NCBI GenBank assembly: GCA_964522215.1
Contig: CAZFVR010000010.1
Coordinates: forward strand, 1-53,325
DNA length: 53,325 bases
Direction of reading: 5' to 3'
Origin: CAG-390 sp964522215
GTDB taxonomy: Bacteria > Bacillota > Clostridia > Oscillospirales > CAG-272
The notes beneath the pieces were generated by a model. The model did not search any database. It saw nothing but the letters and a program-made list of their open reading frames with translations, and was not told the DNA's origin. Shown piece by piece: positions 15,013 through 24,295 of the stretch. The translations under genes were made by a program, and so were the position numbers. Each line of letters begins with the position of its first letter. Position 1 is the stretch's first letter.

Positions 15013-17334
15013 ATGGGAAATATCAATGTTCTTAGCTTTGCCGTCGCAAACCTTATAGCTGCGGGCGAGGTCGTGGACAGACCGTCATCGGTTATAAAGG
15101 AGCTCATCGAAAATTCAATCGACTCCGGTGCCGATCGTATAGCAGTTGAGATAATGCGCGGTGGAGTCAGCTTTATGCGTGTTACGGATAACGGATGCGG
15201 CATGAGTGCTGAGGATCTTCCGATAGCCGTAAAACGCCATGCAACGAGCAAGATAAGATCTGCGGATGATCTTGACGGTATCACAACTCTCGGCTTCCGC
15301 GGTGAGGCCTTGGCGGCGATATCTGCGGTATCTGATGTCAGGATCATATCCAAGACAGCTGACAGTGAGCTCGGCGCAATTTTTGAGATACACAGCGGAC
15401 AGGGTGGCGAGCTTAGTGAACGCGGCGCATCAAACGGTACAACGGTTATTGTTGAAAATCTATTTGCAAACGTACCCGCAAGACTTAAATTTTTAAAAAA
15501 GGATTCTACCGAGGCCATGTCCGTGGCATCGGTGGTTGAAAAAGAGGCGCTGGCCCACCCGGAGATAGCATTTAGCTATATCTCGGATGGTACGCTGCGG
15601 CTTGAAACGTCCGGCAATGGTGACCTGCGCAGTGTAGTCAGAGCAATATTCGGCAAGGAATATTGTGACGGTATGATTCCGATCGAAGATGACAGAAACG
15701 GCATACGCATAAGCGGTCTTATATGCTCACCCATGCAGGTGCGCGCAAACAGAAATTACGAAAACTTTTTTATAAACGGAAGATACGTAAAGACCAAAAC
15801 GGCAATGTCAGCCATAGAACAGGCGTATCGCTCGTATATCCCTCCGGATAAATTCCCCGGGTGTGTGCTGAAGATCGAGATAGCACCGCAAACGGTGGAT
15901 GTAAATGTACATCCATCAAAGCTGGAGGTCAAGTTTTCAAACGAGCGCCCGGTGTTTGATGCGGTATATTATGCGGTGCGCGGCGCACTGACATCAAACG
16001 AACGCCGCCCTGAGCTTGATTTTAATACCCCAAACGGTACGCCGGCTGTATCCTTTACACCGAGCGCATCAAGCGCGTTCGTACCTATCGCGCCCGTCGG
16101 TGCTTGCCGAAAGCAGGAACAACTGAATATCTCCTCTCCGTCCAACCATTCCGCCGCCCCCACGTCCACCAATGCGGGAACTGTAAATGACGGCAGTGGC
16201 GAATGGTGGAGCATATCCGGGTCGGTAAAGCAAAATGCGGCATGCATGGATACGGTAGATGATAATACAGCAGTAGTTGAGAATAAAGATATAGCAGATA
16301 CAATACCACAGTCTAATAAATCAGCGAGTGAGGATGTAACTATGTCAAAAAAATACCAAAACGACGCGAACGAGAGTATCAATAAAACAGGCGATGGATC
16401 GACTGATCGAAAATACGAGCCACGTGTGTTCACCCCCGAGTATGTCTCCGCCACCCCTTACCTTAACGGTACAAGACCACCGCAAAATATTGCTGAATAC
16501 AGCGAGTATCTTGAGTATCGCAATGGCGACTACGAGGTCGGAATTGACGATGGTATTACCGGATTTGAGGATTACGTATCTCCCGGCACTGACTATGTTG
16601 AACCGGAGATAATACGTCGGTTGTTTGGTGACGATAAGAAAAAGACTGAGGCAGCCGCGGCGGGTGTTAATTGCGATTCTGATGCTGAAGGCGACGACAG
16701 TTGTAATGACAACATTAATGTAAGCACCGATGAAGACGGATGCCCGATCCATGGTATCGATTACAGAATAGTAGGCGAGTTGTTTAATTCATACGTATTG
16801 GTAGAAAAGGGTGATACCTGTCTTGTGGTAGATAAGCATGCGGCGCATGAAAGACAAAACTTTGAGATGTTCAAGGAGCGCATGAAGTCCGCCGCACGTG
16901 CTTCTCTGTTGCTGGCCGTGCCGCGAGAGATAACGCTTTTGGGAACTGAGGCGGCGGCTATTGAGGATTACCGCGGTGAGATCGAAAGCGTGGGATTTGA
17001 TTTTGCCACCAACCTGAACCGTGTAAGCATATCGGCCATACCGGATGATGTGGAGCTTGATGATGCCGTGGCTATGTTCGAGACCTTTGCGGGTGAGCTG
17101 GCGGACGGAGATGCCAATATCGAGCTTACAAAGAATGCTATATTTGAGCGTGCGCTCTACCAAGCCTCATGCAAAGCATCCATCAAAGCCGGTAGGGTAT
17201 ACAGCAACGAGTGTATCGAGAGGGTGATATTCGGCCTGGAGCAAAATCCGGATATTACATACTGCCCGCACGGACGTCCCGTTGCTTTTGAAATTAAAAA
17301 ATCAACGCTTGATCACCGTTTTAAACGGTCATGA
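15013..17334 (+). CDS. mutL: DNA mismatch repair endonuclease MutL
   Basis: GHKL ATPase and latent nicking endonuclease that acts after MutS. N-terminal motifs are ELIENSIDSGA, DNGCGMS and LGFRGEALAAIS, with GRYVKTK and VNVHPSKLEV further on. The C-terminal endonuclease motif is DKHAAHERQNFE, with Asp607, His609, Glu613 and Glu618. This is the DQHA(X)2E(X)4E motif with Lys for Gln. A CPHGRP motif is near the end, so strand discrimination should be by MutL nicking. The protein is long (773 residues) because residues about 330-590 are a Ser/Asn/Asp-rich, low-complexity linker. AGGGGAGA precedes ATG 15013. Confidence 0.96.
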   Translation: MGNINVLSFAVANLIAAGEVVDRPSSVIKELIENSIDSGADRIAVEIMRGGVSFMRVTDNGCGMSAEDLPIAVKRHATSKIRSADDLDGITTLGFRGEALAAISAVSDVRIISKTADSELGAIFEIHSGQGGELSERGASNGTTVIVENLFANVPARLKFLKKDSTEAMSVASVVEKEALAHPEIAFSYISDGTLRLETSGNGDLRSVVRAIFGKEYCDGMIPIEDDRNGIRISGLICSPMQVRANRNYENFFINGRYVKTKTAMSAIEQAYRSYIPPDKFPGCVLKIEIAPQTVDVNVHPSKLEVKFSNERPVFDAVYYAVRGALTSNERRPELDFNTPNGTPAVSFTPSASSAFVPIAPVGACRKQEQLNISSPSNHSAAPTSTNAGTVNDGSGEWWSISGSVKQNAACMDTVDDNTAVVENKDIADTIPQSNKSASEDVTMSKKYQNDANESINKTGDGSTDRKYEPRVFTPEYVSATPYLNGTRPPQNIAEYSEYLEYRNGDYEVGIDDGITGFEDYVSPGTDYVEPEIIRRLFGDDKKKTEAAAAGVNCDSDAEGDDSCNDNINVSTDEDGCPIHGIDYRIVGELFNSYVLVEKGDTCLVVDKHAAHERQNFEMFKERMKSAARASLLLAVPREITLLGTEAAAIEDYRGEIESVGFDFATNLNRVSISAIPDDVELDDAVAMFETFAGELADGDANIELTKNAIFERALYQASCKASIKAGRVYSNECIERVIFGLEQNPDITYCPHGRPVAFEIKKSTLDHRFKRS

Positions 17335-17367
17335 TGGCTCTTGATGTGAAAGGAAATAATTACTCAA

Positions 17368-18504
17368 ATGTTTGAGCTTAAATGCACGGAGGATCGCGCA
17401 CGCCGCGGTGTTCTTCACACTGTTCACGGTGATATTGAGACCCCCGTTTTTATGAATGTTGGTACCTGCGCCGCCATAAAGGGCGGTGTGGCCACCTACG
17501 AGCTTAAGGAGATAGGCTGTCAGGTAGAACTTTCAAACACCTATCACCTCCACATCCGCCCGGGAGACAGGCTGATACACGATATGGGCGGCATCAGAAA
17601 GTTTATGAACTGGGATGGTCCGGTCCTTACCGATAGCGGCGGATTTCAGGTATTTTCGCTGGCACAGTTGCGTAAGATAACCGAGGAGGGCGTGAGATTT
17701 GCCTCCCACATCGACGGTAAACGCATATTCATGGGTCCCGAGGAAAGTATGCAGATACAATCCAACCTTGCATCTACAATTGCCATGGCGTTTGATGAAT
17801 GCATCGAGAACCCCGCACCCTACGATTATGTAAAGGCATCTACCGAGCGCACATATCGTTGGCTTGTAAGATGCCGCGAAGAGATGGCGCGCCTTAACTC
17901 TCTGCCGGATACAATCAACCCGCATCAAATGCTTTTTGGCATCAACCAAGGCAGCACATATGAGGATCTGCGCATCGAGCATATGAAAAAGATAGCTGAG
18001 CTGGATCTGGACGGCTACGCCATAGGCGGACTTGCCGTTGGCGAGGATACCGAGGATATGTACCGCATAATCGATGCTGTTGAGCCGTTTATGCCCAAAA
18101 ATAAGCCGAGATATCTTATGGGTGTTGGAACGCCTGTAAATATTCTTGAGGCTGTCCACCGCGGCGTTGACTTTTTTGACTGCGTAATGCCAAGCCGTAA
18201 TGCACGCCACGGTAATGTGTTTACATGGAAGGGCAAGATAAATATTTTAAACGAGAAATACGCACGCGACCCGCGCCCCATTGACGAGGGTTGTGGGTGC
18301 CCCGCCTGCACGCGCTACAGCCGTTCTTATATCCGCCATCTTATCAAAGCCAAGGAATCACTCGGCATGAGGCTGGCTGTTGTGCATAATCTTTATTTTT
18401 ACAACGAGCTTACCAAAAAGATACGTGAGGCACTTGATGAGGGGTATTTTGAAAACTTCTATCAAAAATACCGCATAACACTGGCCGAGCGAGTTAATGA
18501 TTGA
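17368..18504 (+). CDS. tgt: tRNA-guanine(34) transglycosylase
   Basis: Exchanges guanine 34 for the queuine precursor preQ1 in tRNAs with a GUN anticodon. Signatures: VLTDSGGFQVFSL with the catalytic Asp, FGINQGSTYEDLR, GGLAVGE, FFDCVMPSRNARHG with the nucleophilic Asp, and a zinc site GCGCPACTRYSRSYIRHL with a later His. Length 378 is normal. It follows mutL by 33 bp with AAAGGAAA upstream. No queA or preQ1 riboswitch is present nearby. Confidence 0.97.
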   Translation: MFELKCTEDRARRGVLHTVHGDIETPVFMNVGTCAAIKGGVATYELKEIGCQVELSNTYHLHIRPGDRLIHDMGGIRKFMNWDGPVLTDSGGFQVFSLAQLRKITEEGVRFASHIDGKRIFMGPEESMQIQSNLASTIAMAFDECIENPAPYDYVKASTERTYRWLVRCREEMARLNSLPDTINPHQMLFGINQGSTYEDLRIEHMKKIAELDLDGYAIGGLAVGEDTEDMYRIIDAVEPFMPKNKPRYLMGVGTPVNILEAVHRGVDFFDCVMPSRNARHGNVFTWKGKINILNEKYARDPRPIDEGCGCPACTRYSRSYIRHLIKAKESLGMRLAVVHNLYFYNELTKKIREALDEGYFENFYQKYRITLAERVND

Positions 18505-18560
18505 TCTATGATCGCTCACATGTTTTTATGCCCCAATAGTAAAGGAGAGGAGAGGAAGCC

Positions 18561-19739
18561 ATGCTTTCGGCAGTAAAGAACTTTGCGCTGACGTTTGTAA
18601 TATCGCTGTTGGTCTTTGCGATATGTGCATATTCTGTTGTCGGATATGTGCTCTCCAACCTTTCCGGAATAACAGGCAACACGGTAGATACAACGGCCGA
18701 GACCACTACGCCGGATCCCATTGTGACCGACTCGCGCGGCGATATAATAGATATCACCCTGCCGGATACCGGAACATCCTTTAATTTATTGCTGGCGCTG
18801 ACTGATTATGATCCTGCCATTTATGAGTATGATCCCGATGTGATCGAGCTTGTGATGGGAGATCCAAGCGGCGGTAGCGACAATAACGGCAGCGAGAGCG
18901 GGGAGGAGACTTCCGCATCACTGCCGGATGATCTGCCAAAGCCTCGCCCGATAGCGGTGACACCCGATGCAGATCCCGAGGATACAGCTGATAGTGCTGC
19001 AATGGGAGACCCGATCATACCCGGCGGTTTTTATTCCGCAAAATATCAAAAACTGCGCACAACATCACTTTTGTTGCTGCGTTTTGACCGCGAGCGCTCG
19101 GAGGTCACATACACCGCGCTGCCGGATGAGGCAATGATGGTAATGGACGGCAAATACATATCGCTTGGTGATGTATATGCAACCTATGGGCGGAATGTGC
19201 TCTGCGATGCCGTACATGCCATGACAGGCTGTTTTGTGGACGGTTATATGATATTGCATCCCGAAAGCTTTGTGTCGCTTATCGATGCGCTGGGTGGTAT
19301 CGGCTTTAATGTTCCCTGCGAGATGGATTTCGGTTCGCTTGTGATCGGGGCGGGCATGCAAACGCTCAACGGCGCCACAGCGGCGCGTATGCTCAGCTTT
19401 GGACTCTACCTCGATGCAGGTCAATCAAGGGAGAATACCGCTGCCGAATTTACAAAGGCTGTAGTTGAAAAACTCACATCCATCACAAACTATCCAAGCG
19501 CTCAGGCGTTGTTTGAGACGATAGTTGCGCACGTCGATACGAATTACGGAATGGAGAGGCTTTTGGAAAATAAGGACTTTATCTTCCGTTATTCACAGCT
19601 TTCGGTCAGTACGCGCGATATCGTTACGGTCAATACAACGATCAGTGCAAAGGTCGTGCGAGTGGTGGATACAAAGGCTACCCTCCAACGCTTTGAAAAT
19701 ATGCGGCGCATACTGGCGGAGGACACCGCGAGTCGGTGA
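18561..19739 (+). CDS. LytR-CpsA-Psr (LCP)-like protein lacking canonical catalytic residues
   Basis: A 392-residue membrane-anchored protein: a cytoplasmic start, one helix (residues about 8-32), an acidic Ser/Asp/Pro-rich stretch (about 40-155), then an LCP-like domain to the end. Fold landmarks are LRTTSLLLLRFD (166-176), YTALPDE (184-190), FVSLIDALGGIGFNVP, GMQTLNGATAARML and GQSRENTAAEF. Canonical LCP enzymes, which attach wall teichoic acids or other glycopolymers to peptidoglycan, have R-x-D-T, IPRD and R-x-R at the equivalent places. Here these read RTTS, LPDE and MLSF, so several catalytic Arg and Asp residues are missing. It may bind polyprenyl lipids without transferring. AAAGGAGAGG precedes the ATG. 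Confidence 0.75.
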   Translation: MLSAVKNFALTFVISLLVFAICAYSVVGYVLSNLSGITGNTVDTTAETTTPDPIVTDSRGDIIDITLPDTGTSFNLLLALTDYDPAIYEYDPDVIELVMGDPSGGSDNNGSESGEETSASLPDDLPKPRPIAVTPDADPEDTADSAAMGDPIIPGGFYSAKYQKLRTTSLLLLRFDRERSEVTYTALPDEAMMVMDGKYISLGDVYATYGRNVLCDAVHAMTGCFVDGYMILHPESFVSLIDALGGIGFNVPCEMDFGSLVIGAGMQTLNGATAARMLSFGLYLDAGQSRENTAAEFTKAVVEKLTSITNYPSAQALFETIVAHVDTNYGMERLLENKDFIFRYSQLSVSTRDIVTVNTTISAKVVRVVDTKATLQRFENMRRILAEDTASR

Positions 19740-19817
19740 GTGCCGGGGCCGTCCCGGGACTAAATGATCAAAAACAACAAATAAAATTTAATTTTTAATA
19801 TTAAAAGGAATTTAAAA

Positions 19818-21233
19818 ATGGACAACAGAGAAAAAACGATGGAAAAAATAGTCGCGCTCTGCAAAAACCGCGGCTTTGTATTTCCGGGCTCCGAGATCTA
19901 CGGCGGCCTTGCCAACACATGGGACTACGGACCGCTGGGCGTTGAACTCAAAAACAACGTAAAACGCGCATGGTGGAAAAAGTTTATTCAGGAGAACCCC
20001 TACAATGTGGGACAGGATTCTGCCATCCTTATGAACCCGCAAACGTGGGTCGCATCCGGTCACCTTGGCGGATTTTCCGATCCCTTGATGGACTGCCGTG
20101 AGTGCAAGGAGCGCTTCCGCGCTGATAAGCTTATTGAGGACTGGTGCGCCGAGAATTCATATGAGCTGGAAAAGCCGGTAGATGCCATGAGCCAGGCTGA
20201 AATGAAGGCTTTTGTTGAGGATCACAACATCCCCTGTCCCACCTGCGGCAAGCATAACTTTACCGATATAAGACAGTTCAACCTTATGTTTAAGACATTC
20301 CAGGGCGTTACGGAGGATGCAAAAAACACCGTTTACCTGCGCCCCGAGACCGCACAGGGCATATTTGTAAACTTTGCAAACGTACAGCGCACCACAAGGC
20401 GCAAGATCCCATTTGGTATCGGTCAGATAGGTAAGTCCTTTAGAAACGAGATAACCCCCGGTAACTTTATCTTCCGCGTTCGCGAGTTTGAGCAAATGGA
20501 GCTTGAATTCTTCTGCGAGCCGGGCACCGACCTTGAGTGGTTTGCCTACTGGCGCGGCTTCTGCCGTGATTGGCTCCTCTCGCTTGGTATTCGCGAGGAG
20601 AACCTTCGCCTGCGTGACCACGATCCCGAGGAGCTTTGCTTCTATTCAAAGGCAACTACAGATTTTGAATTTATGTTCCCATTCGGATGGGGCGAGCTGT
20701 GGGGCGTTGCCGACCGCACTGATTATGACCTTACACAGCATCAAAACACCTCCGGCCGCGATCTCAGCTACTTCGATCAGGAAAAGAATGCAAGATATAT
20801 TCCATATGTTATCGAGCCTTCTCTCGGCGTTGAGCGTTCTTTCCTTGCATTCCTTGTTGATGCGTATGACGAAGAGGTCGTTTCCCGTGATGAGGCAACA
20901 GGTAAGGAGGATGTGCGCGTAGTTCTGCACCTGCATCCCGCACTGGCACCTTTTAAGGCCGCTGTCCTGCCGCTCTCCAAAAAGCTATCCGCCGAGGCAG
21001 AAAAGATCTTCCATGATCTTGGTCGTGACTTTATGGTCGACTTTGACGATGCCGGTTCTATCGGCAAGAGATACCGCCGTGAGGACGAGATAGGTACTCC
21101 TCTTTGCATTACCTATGACTTTGATTCGCAAAACGATGGTTGCGTTACCGTTCGTGACCGCGATACTATGCAGCAGGTAAGAATACCGATATCCGAACTG
21201 CATGATTACGTAGCTGAAAAAATAAAATTCTAA
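19818..21233 (+). CDS. glyQS: Glycyl-tRNA synthetase (homodimeric class II type)
   Basis: Charges tRNA-Gly with glycine. The 471-residue single chain is of the homodimeric type, not the alpha2beta2 GlyQ/GlyS type. Motifs: SEIYGGLANTWDYGPLG at the N-terminus, motif 2 in SFRNEITPGNFIFR followed by REFEQMELEFF, and motif 3 PSLGVERSFLAFL. The C-terminal anticodon-binding domain starts near residue 370 (HLHPALAPFKAAVLPL). AAAAGGAA precedes ATG 19818. The 78-bp gap before it is too short for a T-box leader and shows none. Confidence 0.97.
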   Translation: MDNREKTMEKIVALCKNRGFVFPGSEIYGGLANTWDYGPLGVELKNNVKRAWWKKFIQENPYNVGQDSAILMNPQTWVASGHLGGFSDPLMDCRECKERFRADKLIEDWCAENSYELEKPVDAMSQAEMKAFVEDHNIPCPTCGKHNFTDIRQFNLMFKTFQGVTEDAKNTVYLRPETAQGIFVNFANVQRTTRRKIPFGIGQIGKSFRNEITPGNFIFRVREFEQMELEFFCEPGTDLEWFAYWRGFCRDWLLSLGIREENLRLRDHDPEELCFYSKATTDFEFMFPFGWGELWGVADRTDYDLTQHQNTSGRDLSYFDQEKNARYIPYVIEPSLGVERSFLAFLVDAYDEEVVSRDEATGKEDVRVVLHLHPALAPFKAAVLPLSKKLSAEAEKIFHDLGRDFMVDFDDAGSIGKRYRREDEIGTPLCITYDFDSQNDGCVTVRDRDTMQQVRIPISELHDYVAEKIKF

Positions 21234-21243
21234 GGATCAAGTA

Positions 21244-22059
21244 ATGGTTCTTCAAAAAGGATCAACGCCTTCGGCCGATATCCCAGCGGTCGCAGAGAAT
21301 GTCAAAAGCGCGGACGAGGTGCTTCGTATCGCGCTTGACATCTCCGAGCATATTCTCGAAAACGGCGGGGAGGTAAGCAGGGTTGAGAACACTATAGAGC
21401 GCATTGGCTATGCACTTGGTGCCGTACACGTTGAGGCGTTTGCCGTCACCACGCTGATCACGGCATCGGTAAGGATGCAGGACGGCTCATATTCTCAACA
21501 GATGCGGCGTGTTAAAAACACCGACATTAATCTATATCGGGTCGAGGCACTCAACGGTATCTCGCGTGAGTTGTGTTCGGGCGAGATCGATATCGATGAG
21601 GCACACCGAAAGATAGCGCGTGTATCGCATGCTCATCAAATTAAAAAATGGGCAATGTCAGCGGGGCACGCCATGATCGCCATTGGATTTGTGCTGTATT
21701 TTGGCGGATGCTTGCGCGATGCACTGGTAGCCGCCATTATCGGTACGCTGATAATGCTTATCAAAAGCGATGCCGGCGGCGAGTTTGGAGCGGTGTCGAT
21801 CACCGTCCTGCGCTCTTTCTTTGCAGGCGTTGCGGCAATACTAAGCTCGCGGCTGGGCATCGGCAGTGATGCGGGACTTATTATGATAGGCACGATAATG
21901 CTCATGACCCCGGGTGTTGCGGTTGGTACATCGCTTGGCGATATGCTGGGTAAAAACATCATATCCGGAACCATGCGCTTGGCGCAGGCTATAATACAAA
22001 CGGTCGTGATAGCACTTGGTTACGCTCTTGCGATACTTGTAATGGGAGGCACGGCGTGA
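21244..22059 (+). CDS. Threonine/serine exporter ThrE, larger subunit (DUF1212)
   Basis: A 271-residue protein: a cytoplasmic N-terminal domain with ALDISEHILENGGEVSRVE and HVEAFAVTTLITAS (the ThrE domain signature), then about five membrane helices (AMSAGHAMIAIGFVLYFGG onward, LMTPGVAVGTSLGDML). In Corynebacterium, ThrE is one chain that exports threonine and serine. In Firmicutes the two halves are separate genes, as here, and must form a complex. It lies 10 bp after glyQS, so an amino-acid homeostasis link with glycine charging is possible but unproven. The last 4 bp overlap the next gene. Confidence 0.88.
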   Translation: MVLQKGSTPSADIPAVAENVKSADEVLRIALDISEHILENGGEVSRVENTIERIGYALGAVHVEAFAVTTLITASVRMQDGSYSQQMRRVKNTDINLYRVEALNGISRELCSGEIDIDEAHRKIARVSHAHQIKKWAMSAGHAMIAIGFVLYFGGCLRDALVAAIIGTLIMLIKSDAGGEFGAVSITVLRSFFAGVAAILSSRLGIGSDAGLIMIGTIMLMTPGVAVGTSLGDMLGKNIISGTMRLAQAIIQTVVIALGYALAILVMGGTA

Positions 22060-22529
22060 TGGTCATTGAATTTATCACAAGGCTTATCGGCGGAATTATA
22101 GGCACACTGGGCTTTGTCATCTTTTTTGAGGTGCGGCGGGATCGTATGCTGCCGGCATTGTTCGGCGGAGTTATAGGAACTCTTGCGTATTTGGTGCTTG
22201 AGCATCTCGGTGTACATGATTTCTTTGCCAATGCCGCGTCGGCTTTTATAATCACTATATATTGTGAATGTGCTGCGCGACTGCTGCGTACCCCTGTTAT
22301 AGTTTTTCAGATCCCGGGCGTTATCGTCCTTGTCCCCGGAAAGGCACTCTATCATACAATGAGCAACCTGATCACGGGTCATTTCCCGGAGGCAGGGCAG
22401 TATGCCGTGGTAACTATCAGTATCGCGGCAGGTATAATCATCGGGATCATTTGCGGCACATTGCTTTACAGCATCGTAAAGCTCAGCGCGAGATCCTTTT
22501 TGGCTAATTGGATCAATAAAAAACAATAA
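22056..22529 (+). CDS. Threonine/serine exporter ThrE, smaller subunit (ThrE_2/DUF3815)
   Basis: A 157-residue membrane protein with about four to five helices. The sequence LIGGIIGTLGFVIFFEV at the start and RTPVIVFQIPGVIVLVPGK in the middle match the ThrE_2 domain. It overlaps the larger subunit by 4 bp (ATGA), so the two are translated together. It ends the operon, before the bidirectional terminator at 22531-22573. Confidence 0.88.
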   Translation: MMVIEFITRLIGGIIGTLGFVIFFEVRRDRMLPALFGGVIGTLAYLVLEHLGVHDFFANAASAFIITIYCECAARLLRTPVIVFQIPGVIVLVPGKALYHTMSNLITGHFPEAGQYAVVTISIAAGIIIGIICGTLLYSIVKLSARSFLANWINKKQ

Positions 22530-22530
22530 A

Positions 22531-22573
22531 AACACTTTCGTCAGGGCCAATGATCGGTCCTGACGAAAGTGTT
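22531..22573. terminator. Bidirectional terminator between thrE and SDR genes
   Basis: Stem of about 18 bp (arms 22531-22548 and 22556-22573, one wobble) with a 7-nt loop, flanked by A-rich and T-rich ends. It separates convergent genes. Confidence 0.8.
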
Positions 22574-22611
22574 TTGTTATGTATGAATTGGAGAATTGCC
22601 TGCAAATCTTA

Positions 22612-23424
22612 TTAGCCGCGGGTCTTTCCGCCCGCTACGTTGAGGGTAGTGCCGTGTATGTAGCCTGCCTGATCCGAGCTTAGGAAAGCAACTGTGGATG
22701 CAACCTCAGAGAGCTTTCCTGAACGTCCGAGGGGTGTGGTGCTGGTCTTGCTGTAGCCGGCGCGAAGCTGTTCAACGGTTATGCCGCGGGTGTAGGAGAG
22801 AGCCTCCTCGTAGGATTGTGTGCGAAGGCCGGTGGCCTCAAGTATGCCGGGGGCAACACCAACGACTCTGACATTGTGGCGTCCAAGCTCCTTTGCCCAT
22901 GAGCGGGTGAGGCCGTTGACCGCAGCCTTAGAAGCGGCATAAACGCTTTGACCCTCCGAGCCCTCAAGTCCGCATTCGGAGGACATGTTTACGATAACGC
23001 CGGAGTGGTTCTTTACCATGACGCGAGCGGCGGCCTGCGAGCAGAAGAAAAGACCCTTTACATTAACGTTCATTACCTTGTCCCAGATCTGCTCGGAAAG
23101 CTCCTCGACTCCTGCGGGGTCGACCAAAAGGCGGGGAATATTGATGCCTGCATTGTTTACCAATATATCCACGGTGCCAAATGCTTCAACAGCTGCATTT
23201 ACCATAGCCTCAACACTGGCCTTGTCTGTCACGTCACAGCGCACATAGATATACTTGCCCCCGTTTGTGCCCGCATCTATCTGCGGTGCCTCGGGATTAA
23301 TGTCGCAAACGGTAACATATGCACCGTCATCAAGAAATTCGCGCACGCATGCAAGACCTATGCCGGATGCACCGCCGGTCACGATTACAGACTTGCCCTC
23401 AAGTCCCAGCCAATTTGTGTTCAT
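22612..23424 (-). CDS. SDR dehydrogenase, sorbitol-6-phosphate 2-dehydrogenase-like
   Basis: A 270-residue classical short-chain dehydrogenase. NAD(P) site TGGASGIG, Asp of CDVTD, NNAGIN, catalytic Ser in VNMSSECG and the Tyr-Lys pair in YAASK. The sequence near the C-terminus, LRAGYSKTSTTPLGRSGKL, and the final NVAGGKTRG are characteristic of the sorbitol-6-phosphate dehydrogenases of the SorD/SrlD group, which oxidise sorbitol-6-phosphate to fructose-6-phosphate. No sorbitol PTS is encoded nearby, so substrate assignment is tentative. It is the last gene of a minus-strand group behind a membrane protein and an M23 peptidase. Confidence 0.8.
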   Translation of the reverse strand: MNTNWLGLEGKSVIVTGGASGIGLACVREFLDDGAYVTVCDINPEAPQIDAGTNGGKYIYVRCDVTDKASVEAMVNAAVEAFGTVDILVNNAGINIPRLLVDPAGVEELSEQIWDKVMNVNVKGLFFCSQAAARVMVKNHSGVIVNMSSECGLEGSEGQSVYAASKAAVNGLTRSWAKELGRHNVRVVGVAPGILEATGLRTQSYEEALSYTRGITVEQLRAGYSKTSTTPLGRSGKLSEVASTVAFLSSDQAGYIHGTTLNVAGGKTRG

Positions 23425-23478
23425 TGTTTTTTGTACCTTTCGTTTACCTGTTGGTTTGTTTGAATTTTGGCTTTGCTT

Positions 23479-24282
23479 TTATTGCTCGGCAGTGGTTGTT
23501 TGTTTGGTCCTCTTTTGCAGCGGTACTATTGTGCGATTGCAAACAAGCAGTATCAGGGCGTACATAATTATGCCGCCGGCGATATCCGATGTATAGCCTA
23601 TGGCCATTTGCAGTACCTCCGCCGCGCCATTAGGTGCGCCGAGATTTATATCATAAATTACTCTGCTGAGTATTAAAGCCAAGCTGAATATCAGTGCGCA
23701 AATGAGCGCACTTTTTTGTATGGGATTCTCACCCGAATAGACCTTTTGGTAGGGAATCACCGCACCTGTCCAGTCATGGTCGCGGTCGCCGAGCCTTTTT
23801 GCGGCGGAAGCTACAAGCGTGTACCGCCGTACCGCCTCGCGGCAGATGATAGATGCGATGAGCGTAACGATATAAAGCTCTGCAAGTTCAAGTGCGAGGT
23901 TAATGAGTGTTCCACCGATCCCCGATGTGATCTTTGTGCCGTCAAATATCGAGCCTGCGATCTGATTTATCATCCGCCCGAACACTGTAACACCAACACA
24001 CAACAGCCGCACATGTCTCCTGTAGCCGCGGACATCGAACAGTAAAAACGCAAGTATTATCGCCGCGTACTGAACCGATGCAAAAACCGTGTCTGAAAGC
24101 GTTACCAGCCACCCGAGTATTTCGGGCAGTGGGGAGGAGGCGTACAGCACATCATTGCCTGTGCCGACATACAGCGGTGAGATCAAACAAGAGGTGAGTG
24201 TTGCAATTGCCAAGGTGGCGACGGCTGTGAAGATGCACAGCCGTCGGAGTATTGCTTTTGCTGTATCTTGATCAAGTAGCAT
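23479..24282 (-). CDS. Hypothetical multi-pass membrane protein
   Basis: A 267-residue protein not recognised by family. It has about six hydrophobic segments: an N-terminal helix (CIFTAVATLAIATLTSCLIS), two central pairs, and a C-terminal pair (ICALIFSLALILSRVIYDI; GGIIMYALILLVCNRTIV). The charged region VRRYTLVASAAKRLGDRDHDW is a cytoplasmic loop between helix pairs. It starts 13 bp after the M23 peptidase stop with an AAGAG ribosome site, so it is co-transcribed with the peptidase and may act with it at the envelope. No catalytic motif is visible. Confidence 0.7.
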   Translation of the reverse strand: MLLDQDTAKAILRRLCIFTAVATLAIATLTSCLISPLYVGTGNDVLYASSPLPEILGWLVTLSDTVFASVQYAAIILAFLLFDVRGYRRHVRLLCVGVTVFGRMINQIAGSIFDGTKITSGIGGTLINLALELAELYIVTLIASIICREAVRRYTLVASAAKRLGDRDHDWTGAVIPYQKVYSGENPIQKSALICALIFSLALILSRVIYDINLGAPNGAAEVLQMAIGYTSDIAGGIIMYALILLVCNRTIVPLQKRTKQTTTAEQ

Positions 24283-24295
24283 GCGTATTCTCTTT

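Noticed and set aside
19740..19817. T-box leader for glyQS
   Set aside because: The gap is only 78 bp and has no conserved T-box sequence; a short GC stem (about 19743-19759) lacks a T-run.
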